The notes under the pieces: generated by a model
Seen by the model: the letters and a program-made list of their open reading frames with translations, nothing else
Told to the model about the DNA's origin: nothing
Database searches by the model: none
Made by a program: the position numbers and the translations under genes
NCBI GenBank assembly: GCA_038230735.1
Contig: JBBRMR010000020.1
Span: 1-64,000 of the forward strand
Origin: Arcicella sp038230735
GTDB taxonomy: Bacteria > Bacteroidota > Bacteroidia > Cytophagales > Spirosomataceae
Length of the DNA stretch: 64,000 nucleotides
Reading direction: 5' to 3'
In this document: positions 16,792-25,656 of the stretch, piece after piece
Layout: every line of letters begins with the position of its first letter
Position numbering within the stretch: position 1 is the first letter of the stretch

Positions 16792-17712
16792 ATGAAAAAT
16801 ACTAAAATCCATAGATTTAAAACCATTAGCGAATACCATCGTTACCGTGGATTATCCCAACCCGAACATCCTTTGATTAGTGTTGTTGATTTTGAACACA
16901 TGAAATATACGTATGAAGATGAACCAGTCAATTGGTTTATGGATTTTTATTCAATCGCCCTCAAAAAAAATATCAATGGAAAAATTAAGTATGGGCAACA
17001 GCAGTATGATTTTGACGAAGGTGTACTTTTCTTTATTTCGCCGAACCAAATTTTTAGTATCCAAGTCGAAAAAAATACCGTATTTCAAACAACGGGATTG
17101 ATGCTGTTGGTGCATCCAGATTTTTTGTGGGGAAGTGATTTGGCACAAAAAATAAATAAATATGAATATTTCAATTATGCCATCAATGAAGCCTTGTTTC
17201 TCTCTCAAAAAGAAGAGGCAAGTATTATCACTATCTTGCAAAACATCAAACAAGAATACCAATCTAATATTGATAAATTCAGTCAGGATTTGATGGTTTC
17301 CCAAATAGAATTATTGCTTAAATATGCCGATAGGTTTTACCACCGTCAATTTTTGACTCGTAAAATTAGCAATCATCAAATTTTGAATCATTTAGAGGAA
17401 ATCTTAAATTCCTATTATGAAAATGATGCTAATATATACAAAGGATTGCCAACAGTACATCACATCGCTGAGTCTTTAAACGTATCTGCCAATTATTTGA
17501 GTACATTGTTAAAAGTCCTCACGGGGCAAACTACTCAGCAACATATTCATGAAAAATTGATTGAAAAAGCGAAGGAAAAATTGTCAAATACAGATTTATC
17601 CATTTCAGAAATTGCTTTTCAACTCGGATTTGAACACGCCCCTTCTTTCAGTAAGTTATTCAAAAATAAAACAAATCTTTCACCAGTAGATTTTAGAGCT
17701 TCGTTTAATTAG
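16792..17712 (+). CDS. AraC-family transcriptional regulator
   Basis: 306 residues from the ATG at 16792. The N-terminal beta-rich sensing domain (about 1-190) precedes a C-terminal double helix-turn-helix (about 205-303), with VHHIAESLNVSANYLSTLLK and ISEIAFQLGFEHAPSFSKLFK. The second matches the AraC signature. The upstream in-frame extension into the NmrA-like gene is not needed. Placed 10 bases after the NmrA-like gene on the same strand. Confidence 0.92.
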   Translation: MKNTKIHRFKTISEYHRYRGLSQPEHPLISVVDFEHMKYTYEDEPVNWFMDFYSIALKKNINGKIKYGQQQYDFDEGVLFFISPNQIFSIQVEKNTVFQTTGLMLLVHPDFLWGSDLAQKINKYEYFNYAINEALFLSQKEEASIITILQNIKQEYQSNIDKFSQDLMVSQIELLLKYADRFYHRQFLTRKISNHQILNHLEEILNSYYENDANIYKGLPTVHHIAESLNVSANYLSTLLKVLTGQTTQQHIHEKLIEKAKEKLSNTDLSISEIAFQLGFEHAPSFSKLFKNKTNLSPVDFRASFN

Positions 17713-17781
17713 TTTCGCTAAAATAGAAAGTATTATAAAATTTCCTACCTTTAACATTATTTGATATACGCAATTAAAGAA

Positions 17782-18735
17782 ATGGAAATAATAACGGTAC
17801 AGGAATTTTACAAAGACGTTTTTGAGGGTACGAGCAAAGAACTTGAGACTTTTTTAGGAGAAATAAACACAACGGATATTGGACATTTTAATGTTTTTAA
17901 TATCAAAAATTTACATAAATCAGACTCTTTTACCAAAAATAAAATGCCCTACAATAGGCGAACTTACTATAAAGTAAGTTTGATTATTGGTAAGAATAAG
18001 GTGGAATATGCCGATAGAGAAGTTGACATTAAGGAATTTGCCATCTTGTTTGCCACACCCAAAATCCCTTACAAATATACCCCACTTGACAGCGAGCAGG
18101 CGGGACATTTTTGTGTATTTACTAACGATTTTATTACCAAAACAAACAGCGGAATTATCATTGATGATTTACCAATTTTTAAAGTTAACAGTGATTTTAT
18201 TTATGAAATAGATGCCAAACAAGCGGAACAATTTGAAACTATTTTTAACAAAATGCACATTGAAATCACTACTGATTATGTGCATAAGTATGATTTGCTA
18301 AGAAATTATCTTATCGAACTTATTCATCAAGGACAAAAGTTAAAACCTATTGTTCCCACCAAAAACGGTATAAATGCCGCCACCAGAATCTCTACTTTAT
18401 TCATCGAATTGCTCGAAAGACAGTTTCCGATTGAGTCATCACATCAGGTGTTGAAATTACGAACTGCCAAAGATTATGCCGATACTTTGCAGGTGCATAT
18501 TAACCACTTGAATAAAGTATTGAAAGAAATTACGGGTAAAACTACTTCCGAAATTATATCCAGTAGGATTGTGCAAGAGTCCAAATTTTTGATGAAACAA
18601 ACCACTTGGAATATTTCTGAAATTGCTTTTAGTTTAGGTTTTGAAGAAGTGGCTCATTTTTCTAATTTCTTTAAAAAACAAACCAATATCTTTCCATCAG
18701 CTTATCGAGACAAATTATTTGATATACACAAATAA
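17782..18735 (+). CDS. AraC-family transcriptional regulator
   Basis: 317 residues from the ATG at 17782 (an upstream TTG at 17761 is in frame but less likely). The N-terminal cupin-like sensor region precedes a C-terminal AraC DNA-binding domain with KDYADTLQVHINHLNKVLK and ISEIAFSLGFEEVAHFSNFFK. It is a divergent paralogue of the regulator just upstream. The SDR gene begins 71 bases downstream on the same strand and is the likely target or operon partner, as often seen for AraC/SDR pairs (inference). Confidence 0.92.
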   Translation: MEIITVQEFYKDVFEGTSKELETFLGEINTTDIGHFNVFNIKNLHKSDSFTKNKMPYNRRTYYKVSLIIGKNKVEYADREVDIKEFAILFATPKIPYKYTPLDSEQAGHFCVFTNDFITKTNSGIIIDDLPIFKVNSDFIYEIDAKQAEQFETIFNKMHIEITTDYVHKYDLLRNYLIELIHQGQKLKPIVPTKNGINAATRISTLFIELLERQFPIESSHQVLKLRTAKDYADTLQVHINHLNKVLKEITGKTTSEIISSRIVQESKFLMKQTTWNISEIAFSLGFEEVAHFSNFFKKQTNIFPSAYRDKLFDIHK

Positions 18736-18806
18736 TGGATTGATTAACGCAATAAACTTGAATCTCATTTTTGCCAATTTTGTATCGTAATTAAAACGAA
18801 ATAAAA

Positions 18807-19571
18807 ATGACAAATAATTCAAAAATTGCCTTAGTAACGGGCGGAAGTCGTGGGCTTGGGAAAGACATGGCTTTGCAATTAGCCAAAAAAGGCTTGGATG
18901 TAATCATCACTTATCACAACAAAAAAGAGGAAGCCCAAGAAGTAGTTTCTGAAATTGAAACTTTGGGTAGAAAAGCCGTAGCCCTTCAATTGGATGTGGC
19001 TCAATACGATACTTTTGATGGATTCGTGGAAAATATAAAGGGTGTTTTACAATCAAATTTTCAAACCGACCATTTTGATTTTTTGGTCAATAATGCAGGT
19101 GTAGGAGTGTATGTCCCATTTACAGAAACAACCGAAAATCAATTTGATTCAATGGTAAATATTCATTTAAAAGCACCATTTTTTATCAGTCAAAAGTTGC
19201 TTCCAACGATGAATGATGGCGGGGGAATTGTAAATATTTCATCGGGTTTAGCCAGGTTTTCTACGCCTGGTTATGATGCTTATGCCACGATGAAAGGCGG
19301 TGTTGAAACCTTGACTAAATATCAAGCGGTATCTTTAGGTAATAGAAAAATTAGAGTCAATGTTGTAGCCCCAGGGGCAATAGAGACGGATTTTGGCGGT
19401 GGTGCGGTAAGAGACAATGATGGCATCAATAAAACGATTGCCAATCAAACTGCCTTGGGACGGGTCGGTTTGCCCGATGATATTGGAAGCGTTGTGGCGT
19501 TTTTATGCACCGATGATGCTAAGTGGATTAATGCCCAGAGAATTGAAGTTTCGGGTGGGATTCATATTTAA
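18807..19571 (+). CDS. Classical SDR-family oxidoreductase
   Basis: 254 residues. NADP-binding TGGSRGLG at residues 11-18, NNAG near 95, a catalytic Ser in NISSG, and YATMK giving the YxxxK pair near 157-161. The C-terminal SGGIHI ending is typical. The motif set is that of FabG-type ketoreductases, but the genomic context (AraC regulators, no fatty-acid genes) argues for a specialised dehydrogenase of unknown substrate. The region after Asp-Val (about 60-85) is slightly longer than usual. Confidence 0.92.
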   Translation: MTNNSKIALVTGGSRGLGKDMALQLAKKGLDVIITYHNKKEEAQEVVSEIETLGRKAVALQLDVAQYDTFDGFVENIKGVLQSNFQTDHFDFLVNNAGVGVYVPFTETTENQFDSMVNIHLKAPFFISQKLLPTMNDGGGIVNISSGLARFSTPGYDAYATMKGGVETLTKYQAVSLGNRKIRVNVVAPGAIETDFGGGAVRDNDGINKTIANQTALGRVGLPDDIGSVVAFLCTDDAKWINAQRIEVSGGIHI

Positions 19572-19698
19572 GGTTTTGATTTTTAGGGTATTGACCGATT
19601 CATACCGTAAATAATAAATTTTGTGGCATGAACTTCTCGAAACAATATCCATGACGGATTGAACTTTCGGGAAACTGAATTGCAAATTTCATAATTAT

Positions 19699-20865
19699 TT
19701 ACCGATTTCTCCCATATTTTTCATGGCTGCTTACCCATTCATTCGCCACGATTGCCGAACCCAACGAAATCTCTCCGCAAAGCACAACCGCCGCCATGAT
19801 TTCAGCGAGTTTATTGACTTTCCCCGCCCCGTAACAATCCATGATTTCAAGACATTCTTTTTGTGAGGGCAAGGCAGTTCCACCACCATAAGTTGCCACA
19901 ATTAATGATGGGATAGTACAAGAGTAATAATAATCACCATTGGGTTTTAATTCTCCGTGAACAATGCCCGCCGACGATTCCGCAATGTTAGCAATATCTT
20001 GTCCCGTGGCAATAAACATGGCGGTCAGACCATTGGCAAAATGGGCTCCATTATTAGTAGAATTTGACAACATAGAACCAATATTTGAGTATTGTCTTTG
20101 CTTAAAAAGGGCTTCGCCCGTGGTGTTCATTACTTCTTTTAAAAAATCATTGGGTAAGGTGATTTCTGCCACCACTCGCTTGCCCCGTGTGTGCAAGGTG
20201 TTCAAGTGTGAGTGCTTTTTGTCGGTGTCCATGTTGGCAGCCATCGCAAAATGTTCTAAACCTTCAATGCCATTTCCGAGCATCCAGTAGCAGGCTTTAT
20301 GAGTGGCTTTCGTTACCATATTCTGCCCTGCGGCATCACCCGTAGAGAAATTGAACCGTAGCCATCGCATTTTCCCCACGGCATATTGTTCAATATTTCG
20401 GAGCTTTCCAATCGAAGAACTTTCATCGGCAATGGCTTTAATTTGGTCAAAATTTGCTTTTATCCACGTTTCAAATTTCTTGGAATAACGGGCATCTTCA
20501 AAAACAAAAATGGGCGAACGTTGCATGGCATCGTCCAAAATAGTAGTTTTGATACCCCCCGCCAAACTGGTTAATTTCATCCCTCGGTTATAACTCGCTA
20601 CCAGGGTGCCTTCGGTGGTTGCCATCGGGATATAAAAATCGCCCTGTGCATATTCGCCATTGACTTTCACGGGTCCCGCCAAACCCAAAGGAATTTGTGC
20701 AAAACCAATAAAGTTCTCAATATTGCCCGAAGTTATCGCTGGATTGATGGCGTATTCTGTAATATTTTCCAAGTCAGAATTGGCAACCTTTTTTACAAAT
20801 TGTTGCCGTTCTTGAATGATTTTCTCAGAATAATTATTGGTTTTTGAGTAGGGGATTTTTAGCAT
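19699..20865 (-). CDS. Hydroxymethylglutaryl-CoA reductase
   Basis: Catalyses HMG-CoA to mevalonate reduction, the committed step of the mevalonate pathway. 388 residues. Motifs ENFIGFAQIPLGLAGPV, ATTEGTLVASYNRG (catalytic Glu), TGDAAGQNMVTKAT, GQDIANIAESS (catalytic Asp) and ATYGGGTALPSQ are present, and a C-terminal catalytic His lies in SSHEKYGRNR. The pattern is closer to class I (biosynthetic, NADPH) enzymes than to the class II degradative form. It stands alone; no other mevalonate gene is in the window. Confidence 0.92.
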   Translation of the reverse strand: MLKIPYSKTNNYSEKIIQERQQFVKKVANSDLENITEYAINPAITSGNIENFIGFAQIPLGLAGPVKVNGEYAQGDFYIPMATTEGTLVASYNRGMKLTSLAGGIKTTILDDAMQRSPIFVFEDARYSKKFETWIKANFDQIKAIADESSSIGKLRNIEQYAVGKMRWLRFNFSTGDAAGQNMVTKATHKACYWMLGNGIEGLEHFAMAANMDTDKKHSHLNTLHTRGKRVVAEITLPNDFLKEVMNTTGEALFKQRQYSNIGSMLSNSTNNGAHFANGLTAMFIATGQDIANIAESSAGIVHGELKPNGDYYYSCTIPSLIVATYGGGTALPSQKECLEIMDCYGAGKVNKLAEIMAAVVLCGEISLGSAIVANEWVSSHEKYGRNR

Positions 20866-20938
20866 GGTTTTGGCTGTTAATCATTGAAGTGGTTGCTTTT
20901 TTATTACGGACTGGCAGTCGAGTCGTTGAACCGCAGTG

Positions 20939-23377
20939 TTACATATTTACCAACGTGTATTTCCCTCCCTTCACCGTCATAAAATCAAAAACCGTTTTAT
21001 CATTTCCAGTAATTAATTTAGATTTTCCTTCCAATTTCAAAGCATTGGGCGTTTTGATTTTGCAATTTCCGCCCAAACTTGATTGAATCGTTAGCTTCGT
21101 AATTTTCTTGTTTTTCCATGTAATATCCACTTCAAAACCTCCTCTGGCTTTTAAGCCTTTTATTTCTCCCGATTGCCAATCGTCTGGTATCGCAGGAAGA
21201 AAATTTAAAAGTCCATCGTGGCTTTGGAGTAGCATTTCTGCCATGCCCGATGTCCCACCAAAATTGCCGTCAATCTGAAAAGGTGGATGAGCACAAAATA
21301 TATTTGGGTACGTTCCGCCACCTTTGGTATAGTCCGTTCCTTCCATGCCCGTCAGTTTCAAAAGTTCCCTCACGAGCTTGTAGGCATGATTTCCATCGTG
21401 TAATCTTGCCCAAAAATTAATTTTCCACGACTTACTCCAACCCGTTCCATCATCCCCTCTGATTTCCAAAGTCTTGCGAGCGGCATTGGCAAATTCGGGC
21501 GTTTTCAAGGGTGAAATTTGTCGCCCAGGGTGTAAACTGAATAGATGCGAAGTGTGTCGGTGTTTGGGGTCAGCATCTTCCCAATCTTTATACCATTCCT
21601 GCAAATTGCCTTTTTTACCAATTTGTAAAGGAAATAATTTAGCTATTTTTGCCAATAATTCTTTTCTGAAATCGGCATCAATTCCTAATTTTTCGGAGGC
21701 TTCGATGGTGTTGGTAAATAAGTCCCAAATCAAGGACATATCCATCGTAGTAGCCATGGATACTGCCCCTTTTACGCCCTTATCGGTAATGTAAATATTT
21801 TCGGGAGAAGTGGATGGGGCGGTTACTAAATGCCCTTTGCCGTCTTCAATAAGCCAATCTAAACAAAAAAGGGCGGCATCTTTCATCAATGGATAGGCGG
21901 TTTCTGCCAAATATTTTTTATCCCCCGTATAAGCATAATGCTCCCACAAATGCTGACACAACCACGTACCTCCGCCCGTCCAATTTGCCCACATCGGCTC
22001 GCCACCTACGGGGTTAGACAACGCCCAAATATCCGAATTGTGATGTGCCACCCAACCACGAGCGTTATAGAAATTTCTGGCGGTTTCTTTGCCCGTAACG
22101 TCTATGTTTTTGATGTGATTCAACAGAGGAGTATGCAGCTCCGAAAGGTTACACATTTCCGCCAACCAATAGTTCATTTCGGTATTGATATTAATAGTAA
22201 AATTTGAACTCCACGGCGGACGAACAGAGTTATTCCAAATCCCCTGCAAATTGGCGGGAAGCCCATTCGGACGGGAACATGAAATCAACAAATATCTTCC
22301 AAATTGAAAATAAAGACTTTCCAAAGCAGGGTCTTTTGCTCCTTCGGTATATTTCAAAAGCCTTTCATCAGTTGGTAAATCAAGGTCTGGATTTCCATGT
22401 AAAGAAAAACTCATTCGATTGAAAAAGCCTTGATAGTCAGCGATATGAGCCGTTTTTAATTGCTCAAAATCTTTATCTTCGCTCAGTTTAAGATAACTTT
22501 CTACCAATGCCTTTTCATCTTTTCCTTCCGAATCGGGACATTTATCAAAACCATTAAAACTACTGGCGGTGGTCAAAATCAAGACGGCTTCGGTGGCATC
22601 TGAAATATGAAAACCAGAGGTATCAGTCGTAACTTTTCCATCACAAGATTTCACCTTGAAACGCCAGTCAAAACGAATTCCCCGACAATTGGTCGAATCT
22701 TCGTAAGTTACAGGTTTTCTACTCTGCACATAATTTGGACTTGCGTAGGCAGGTGTTTTCCCACGAATAATTATTTGATTATCAGATAATAAACTCTTTA
22801 CAATCGGATGTTTACTCCTGAGTGAAACAAAGAAATTCAAAGCCCCTTTGGTACTTGATTTCAAACGGATTATCATAACTTGGGCAGGTGCAGACACGAA
22901 AAATTCACGAGTAAATTCTGTATTTCCAACCTTAAAACGAGTGGTTGCAATGGCATTTCCAATATTCAAATCACGATAATAATCGGTTACTTCTCCCTTG
23001 AATTCTTGACGAAAAACCAAGTCTCCCAAAGGTTGATAGGCTTCCGTGTAAGGTCCTTGTAATTGCTTGGCGAGGACATTTGCTTTGGCAAAATCTTCCG
23101 AAAAAATCGCATCTCTGACTTCCTGCAAGTGTTTTGAAGCGTTGGGATTAGGATTTCGATTCACGGGTCCGCCCGACCATAAAGTTTGTTCATTGAGTTG
23201 GATAAGTTCATTATCGGGTTTACCAAAAATCATTGCTCCGATTCGTCCGTTTCCAATGGGTAGGGCTTCGTTCCAATTTCGGGCGGGTTGTTTATACCAT
23301 AAAGTCAATGGCTTTTGTGCGGTGGAATATAGAGAAATTAATAAGGTAAAAAGGAAGATAAATAGTGATTTTTTCAT
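20939..23377 (-). CDS. Glycoside hydrolase family 95 (alpha-L-fucosidase type)
   Basis: 812 residues with a signal peptide (cleavage after STAQ). The N-terminal beta-sandwich carries the family marker WYKQPARNWNEALPIGNG and LNEQTLWSGGP. The (alpha/alpha)6 barrel has NINTEMNYWLAEMCNL, HHNSDIWA, TAPSTSPEN and QIDGNFGGTSGMAEMLLQS. GH95 enzymes remove alpha-1,2-L-fucose (some alpha-L-galactose) from glycans using Asn-activated water and a Glu acid. Exported, so it acts in the periplasm or at the surface. No SusC/SusD pair is nearby. Alternative substrate within GH95 is possible. Confidence 0.93.
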   Translation of the reverse strand: MKKSLFIFLFTLLISLYSTAQKPLTLWYKQPARNWNEALPIGNGRIGAMIFGKPDNELIQLNEQTLWSGGPVNRNPNPNASKHLQEVRDAIFSEDFAKANVLAKQLQGPYTEAYQPLGDLVFRQEFKGEVTDYYRDLNIGNAIATTRFKVGNTEFTREFFVSAPAQVMIIRLKSSTKGALNFFVSLRSKHPIVKSLLSDNQIIIRGKTPAYASPNYVQSRKPVTYEDSTNCRGIRFDWRFKVKSCDGKVTTDTSGFHISDATEAVLILTTASSFNGFDKCPDSEGKDEKALVESYLKLSEDKDFEQLKTAHIADYQGFFNRMSFSLHGNPDLDLPTDERLLKYTEGAKDPALESLYFQFGRYLLISCSRPNGLPANLQGIWNNSVRPPWSSNFTININTEMNYWLAEMCNLSELHTPLLNHIKNIDVTGKETARNFYNARGWVAHHNSDIWALSNPVGGEPMWANWTGGGTWLCQHLWEHYAYTGDKKYLAETAYPLMKDAALFCLDWLIEDGKGHLVTAPSTSPENIYITDKGVKGAVSMATTMDMSLIWDLFTNTIEASEKLGIDADFRKELLAKIAKLFPLQIGKKGNLQEWYKDWEDADPKHRHTSHLFSLHPGRQISPLKTPEFANAARKTLEIRGDDGTGWSKSWKINFWARLHDGNHAYKLVRELLKLTGMEGTDYTKGGGTYPNIFCAHPPFQIDGNFGGTSGMAEMLLQSHDGLLNFLPAIPDDWQSGEIKGLKARGGFEVDITWKNKKITKLTIQSSLGGNCKIKTPNALKLEGKSKLITGNDKTVFDFMTVKGGKYTLVNM

Positions 23378-23416
23378 GGATTACATCAAGAAATTTTTGA
23401 GGTTTGGGCTTATCTG

Positions 23417-23460
23417 CGGAAGTCTTCGTTTAAAGGGGATGCCCAATCCGAAGACTTCCG
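23417..23460 (-). repeat. 44-bp stem-loop element, copy 1
   Basis: Perfect 12-bp stem CGGAAGTCTTCG/CGAAGACTTCCG with a 20-base loop containing GGGATGCCC. Two more copies are at 25520-25563 and 41039-41098. This copy is in the opposite orientation, judged by the loop. It lies just beyond the 3' end of the Gfo/Idh/MocA gene. Confidence 0.85.
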
Positions 23461-23471
23461 TTTTTAGTAAT

Positions 23472-24557
23472 TTAAAACAAAACCGCCTTCCCACTCTTAG
23501 CCGACTGAATCGCCTTTTCTAAAATCTCCACAACCACTAAATTATTTTCAATCGAAGAAAGGCTATTGGCTGGATTAATTTTGCCTTTCACTACCGCTGT
23601 CAGATACAAAAAGGAGTCATTTTCTGGGTTTGGAATGGGCATTATAGTTACGTTTTCTTCCGTGGCATTTCGATCTCCCTTTCTCACTTTCATTTGTGAA
23701 CTATTGGCAAAAATATAGGAAGATTGACTGTAAATTTCGGTATCTTTTCTATCGAAGGGCCAGTTCCAAGATGCTTCTAAAATAGCTTCTGCGTGCGGAT
23801 AAGTCAATATTATAGTAGCTTCATCATCCACTTTTGGATATACATTAGGTTTAATTTGTTTGGTAACTGCCGTAACCGAAATTGGCTTTATTCCCTTCAT
23901 AAACCAAGTCATCAGATTAGCTCCGTAGCAGCCAAAATCTATTACCGCACCACCACCATTTTTTACGGGGTCAGTAAGCCAAGATAGAAACTCAGGCGTA
24001 CAGCCAATTTCTTTGGGTCCACGGTGTCCATCACGCACAATTACTTTATTGATTCGCCCCATTTCCTTTTCATCCTGAATCATAAGATGTGCCATTCGGT
24101 GGCTTGGATACCAAGTAGTCTCATAATTTGTCAGCAAATGAATCTTGAATTTTTGGGCTAAATCTGCCATTTTTTGAGCATCTTTGAGGTTAGTTGCCAA
24201 AGGTTTTTCCACCATCACGTGGATACCTTTTGAGGCACAAACCTCCACTGTATGCAAATGCTCAATGATGCTATTGAAAGCACAAACGGCTTCGGGTTTT
24301 GTTTTCGCAACCATTTCTTCCAAACTATTAAACAATAAAGCTTCGGGCAGATTATACCGTTGCATATATTTCATGGCAATAGCTTTATTGGGTTCGGCAA
24401 TGCCCACAATTTCAATATCGCCCCGTTTATTGCTGTTCAAAACTTGCCCGATATGGTCATGCGTAAGTCCATCAATGCCAACCCTTAATTTTTGTTGAGC
24501 GTATGTCTTACTGAAAATTAAAAACACTATAAAGACAAAAAATATGTTCTTTTTCAT
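23472..24557 (-). CDS. Exported Gfo/Idh/MocA-family oxidoreductase
   Basis: 361 residues. The signal peptide (MKKNIFFVFIVFLIFSKTYAQ) is followed by a Rossmann NAD(P) domain beginning LRVGIDGLTHDHIG, with the EKPLATNLKDAQKMADLA motif (about 110) that is diagnostic of the family. The C-terminal alpha/beta domain is preceded by VIDFGCYGANLMTW. Such exported, apparently periplasmic oxidoreductases are common in Bacteroidota and Planctomycetes, where they act on sugars alongside DUF1080 hydrolases. The DUF1080 gene lies 106 bp upstream on the same strand. Confidence 0.9.
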   Translation of the reverse strand: MKKNIFFVFIVFLIFSKTYAQQKLRVGIDGLTHDHIGQVLNSNKRGDIEIVGIAEPNKAIAMKYMQRYNLPEALLFNSLEEMVAKTKPEAVCAFNSIIEHLHTVEVCASKGIHVMVEKPLATNLKDAQKMADLAQKFKIHLLTNYETTWYPSHRMAHLMIQDEKEMGRINKVIVRDGHRGPKEIGCTPEFLSWLTDPVKNGGGAVIDFGCYGANLMTWFMKGIKPISVTAVTKQIKPNVYPKVDDEATIILTYPHAEAILEASWNWPFDRKDTEIYSQSSYIFANSSQMKVRKGDRNATEENVTIMPIPNPENDSFLYLTAVVKGKINPANSLSSIENNLVVVEILEKAIQSAKSGKAVLF

Positions 24558-24586
24558 GATTTGAGAATGGATTTAGGTTTAAAAAA

Positions 24587-24656
24587 AATTATGCTATCTG
24601 CGTGAATCTGCGATTGAAAATCTGTCTTGTCTGTACGATTCGCCGTTGCGGTTCTA
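24587..24656 (-). repeat. ATCTGCG period-10 repeat joined to an ACCGCAACGGCG element
   Basis: ATCTGCG occurs at 24596-24602 and 24606-24612 (period 10). It is followed by CGCCGTTGCGGT at 24641-24652, the complement of the word at 2158-2169. It lies between the oxidoreductase and DUF1080 genes. Confidence 0.55.
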
Positions 24657-24663
24657 TCAAATA

Positions 24664-25425
24664 TCAAAAATTAGTATTCGCCGCTTTTAAATCCACTTTT
24701 TTAATCCAAATATTTCTGTAGCGTACATCATGTCCTTCGGCTTGTAATTTCAGACCTTCTGCCGTGTCAGTAATACCCTTTCCACCATCAATTCCCCCAT
24801 CAACGCCCGAATTTGGTCCACCCCAAACTTGCGAAATTTGTTTATTAGTATGCACTTTTTTACCATTAAAATACATCGAAACGATTGGTTTTTCTACTAA
24901 TTTGCCATCTTTAAATCGAGCCGCCCGAAAATTAATATCGTAGGCATTCCATTTGCCAACTCCGTTATAGGCACTATACGGAGAGGCTTCTTCATTGATT
25001 ACCGCTGCCATACCGTGCGAAGTGGAATCACCGTCTAAAATTTGAATTTCATAACGATTTTGTAGGTAAACACCACTATTTCCGCCTTTTTCTGGAATAT
25101 AAAACTCAACATGAAGCCTAAAATCACGAAATTTTTCTTTGGTAACAATGTCGGCTGCCCCGTAAAGCCCCCCTGCTCCCGCTGGGTCATTAGTGCTTAC
25201 TGTTGTGCCTTTACTGTTGGCAGGGTCGCTTTTAATCTCCCATTTGATGGGTAATGTCGCTGCCAAACGTGGACCAGCCCAGTACGTCCATTTTGCGTCC
25301 AGCATTTTTCTTGAACCATCAAAAAATACCTCCGCACCTTTGGGGGCTTTTGTACCTACGCCTACTTGGGCATTCACGCTTACTGAAAAGCTAAGGCAAA
25401 ACATAATTAACAATAAATTTTTCAT
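24664..25425 (-). CDS. Exported DUF1080 (3-keto-disaccharide hydrolase type) protein
   Basis: 253 residues with a signal peptide (cleavage after VNA/Q). The mature part is a concanavalin-like sandwich with DUF1080 markers: FVEFYIPEKGGNSGVYLQNRYEIQILD-type strands (about 118-145), YNGVGKWNAYDINFRAARF, and the C-terminal EGHDVRYRNIWIKKV. DUF1080 proteins are now described as 3-keto-glycoside hydrolases or carbohydrate-binding proteins. This fits the neighbouring Gfo/Idh/MocA oxidoreductase, which could supply 3-keto sugars (inference). Confidence 0.88.
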   Translation of the reverse strand: MKNLLLIMFCLSFSVSVNAQVGVGTKAPKGAEVFFDGSRKMLDAKWTYWAGPRLAATLPIKWEIKSDPANSKGTTVSTNDPAGAGGLYGAADIVTKEKFRDFRLHVEFYIPEKGGNSGVYLQNRYEIQILDGDSTSHGMAAVINEEASPYSAYNGVGKWNAYDINFRAARFKDGKLVEKPIVSMYFNGKKVHTNKQISQVWGGPNSGVDGGIDGGKGITDTAEGLKLQAEGHDVRYRNIWIKKVDLKAANTNF

Positions 25426-25519
25426 GGAAATTGTATTTGAAAATGAAACTCGTTTGAATGATAGTAAAGGGGAAATTAGGGGTAATTATACTGAAATAAT
25501 TTTCAAAATCTTGTAGATA

Positions 25520-25563
25520 CGGGAGTCTTCGGATTAGGCATCCCCTTCAAACGAAGACTTCTG
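25520..25563 (+). repeat. 44-bp stem-loop element, copy 2
   Basis: CGGGAGTCTTCG/CGAAGACTTCTG stem and a 20-base loop matching copy 1 in reverse orientation. It lies in the divergent promoter region between the DUF1080 gene and the M20 gene. Confidence 0.85.
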
Positions 25564-25656
25564 TGAATAAAAATGTAAAACTGAGTTACACCTTTTGAAA
25601 AGCCCTGATTTTTCAATAAATTCGTACTTATCAAATCATTTCATAAAAGACCATCC

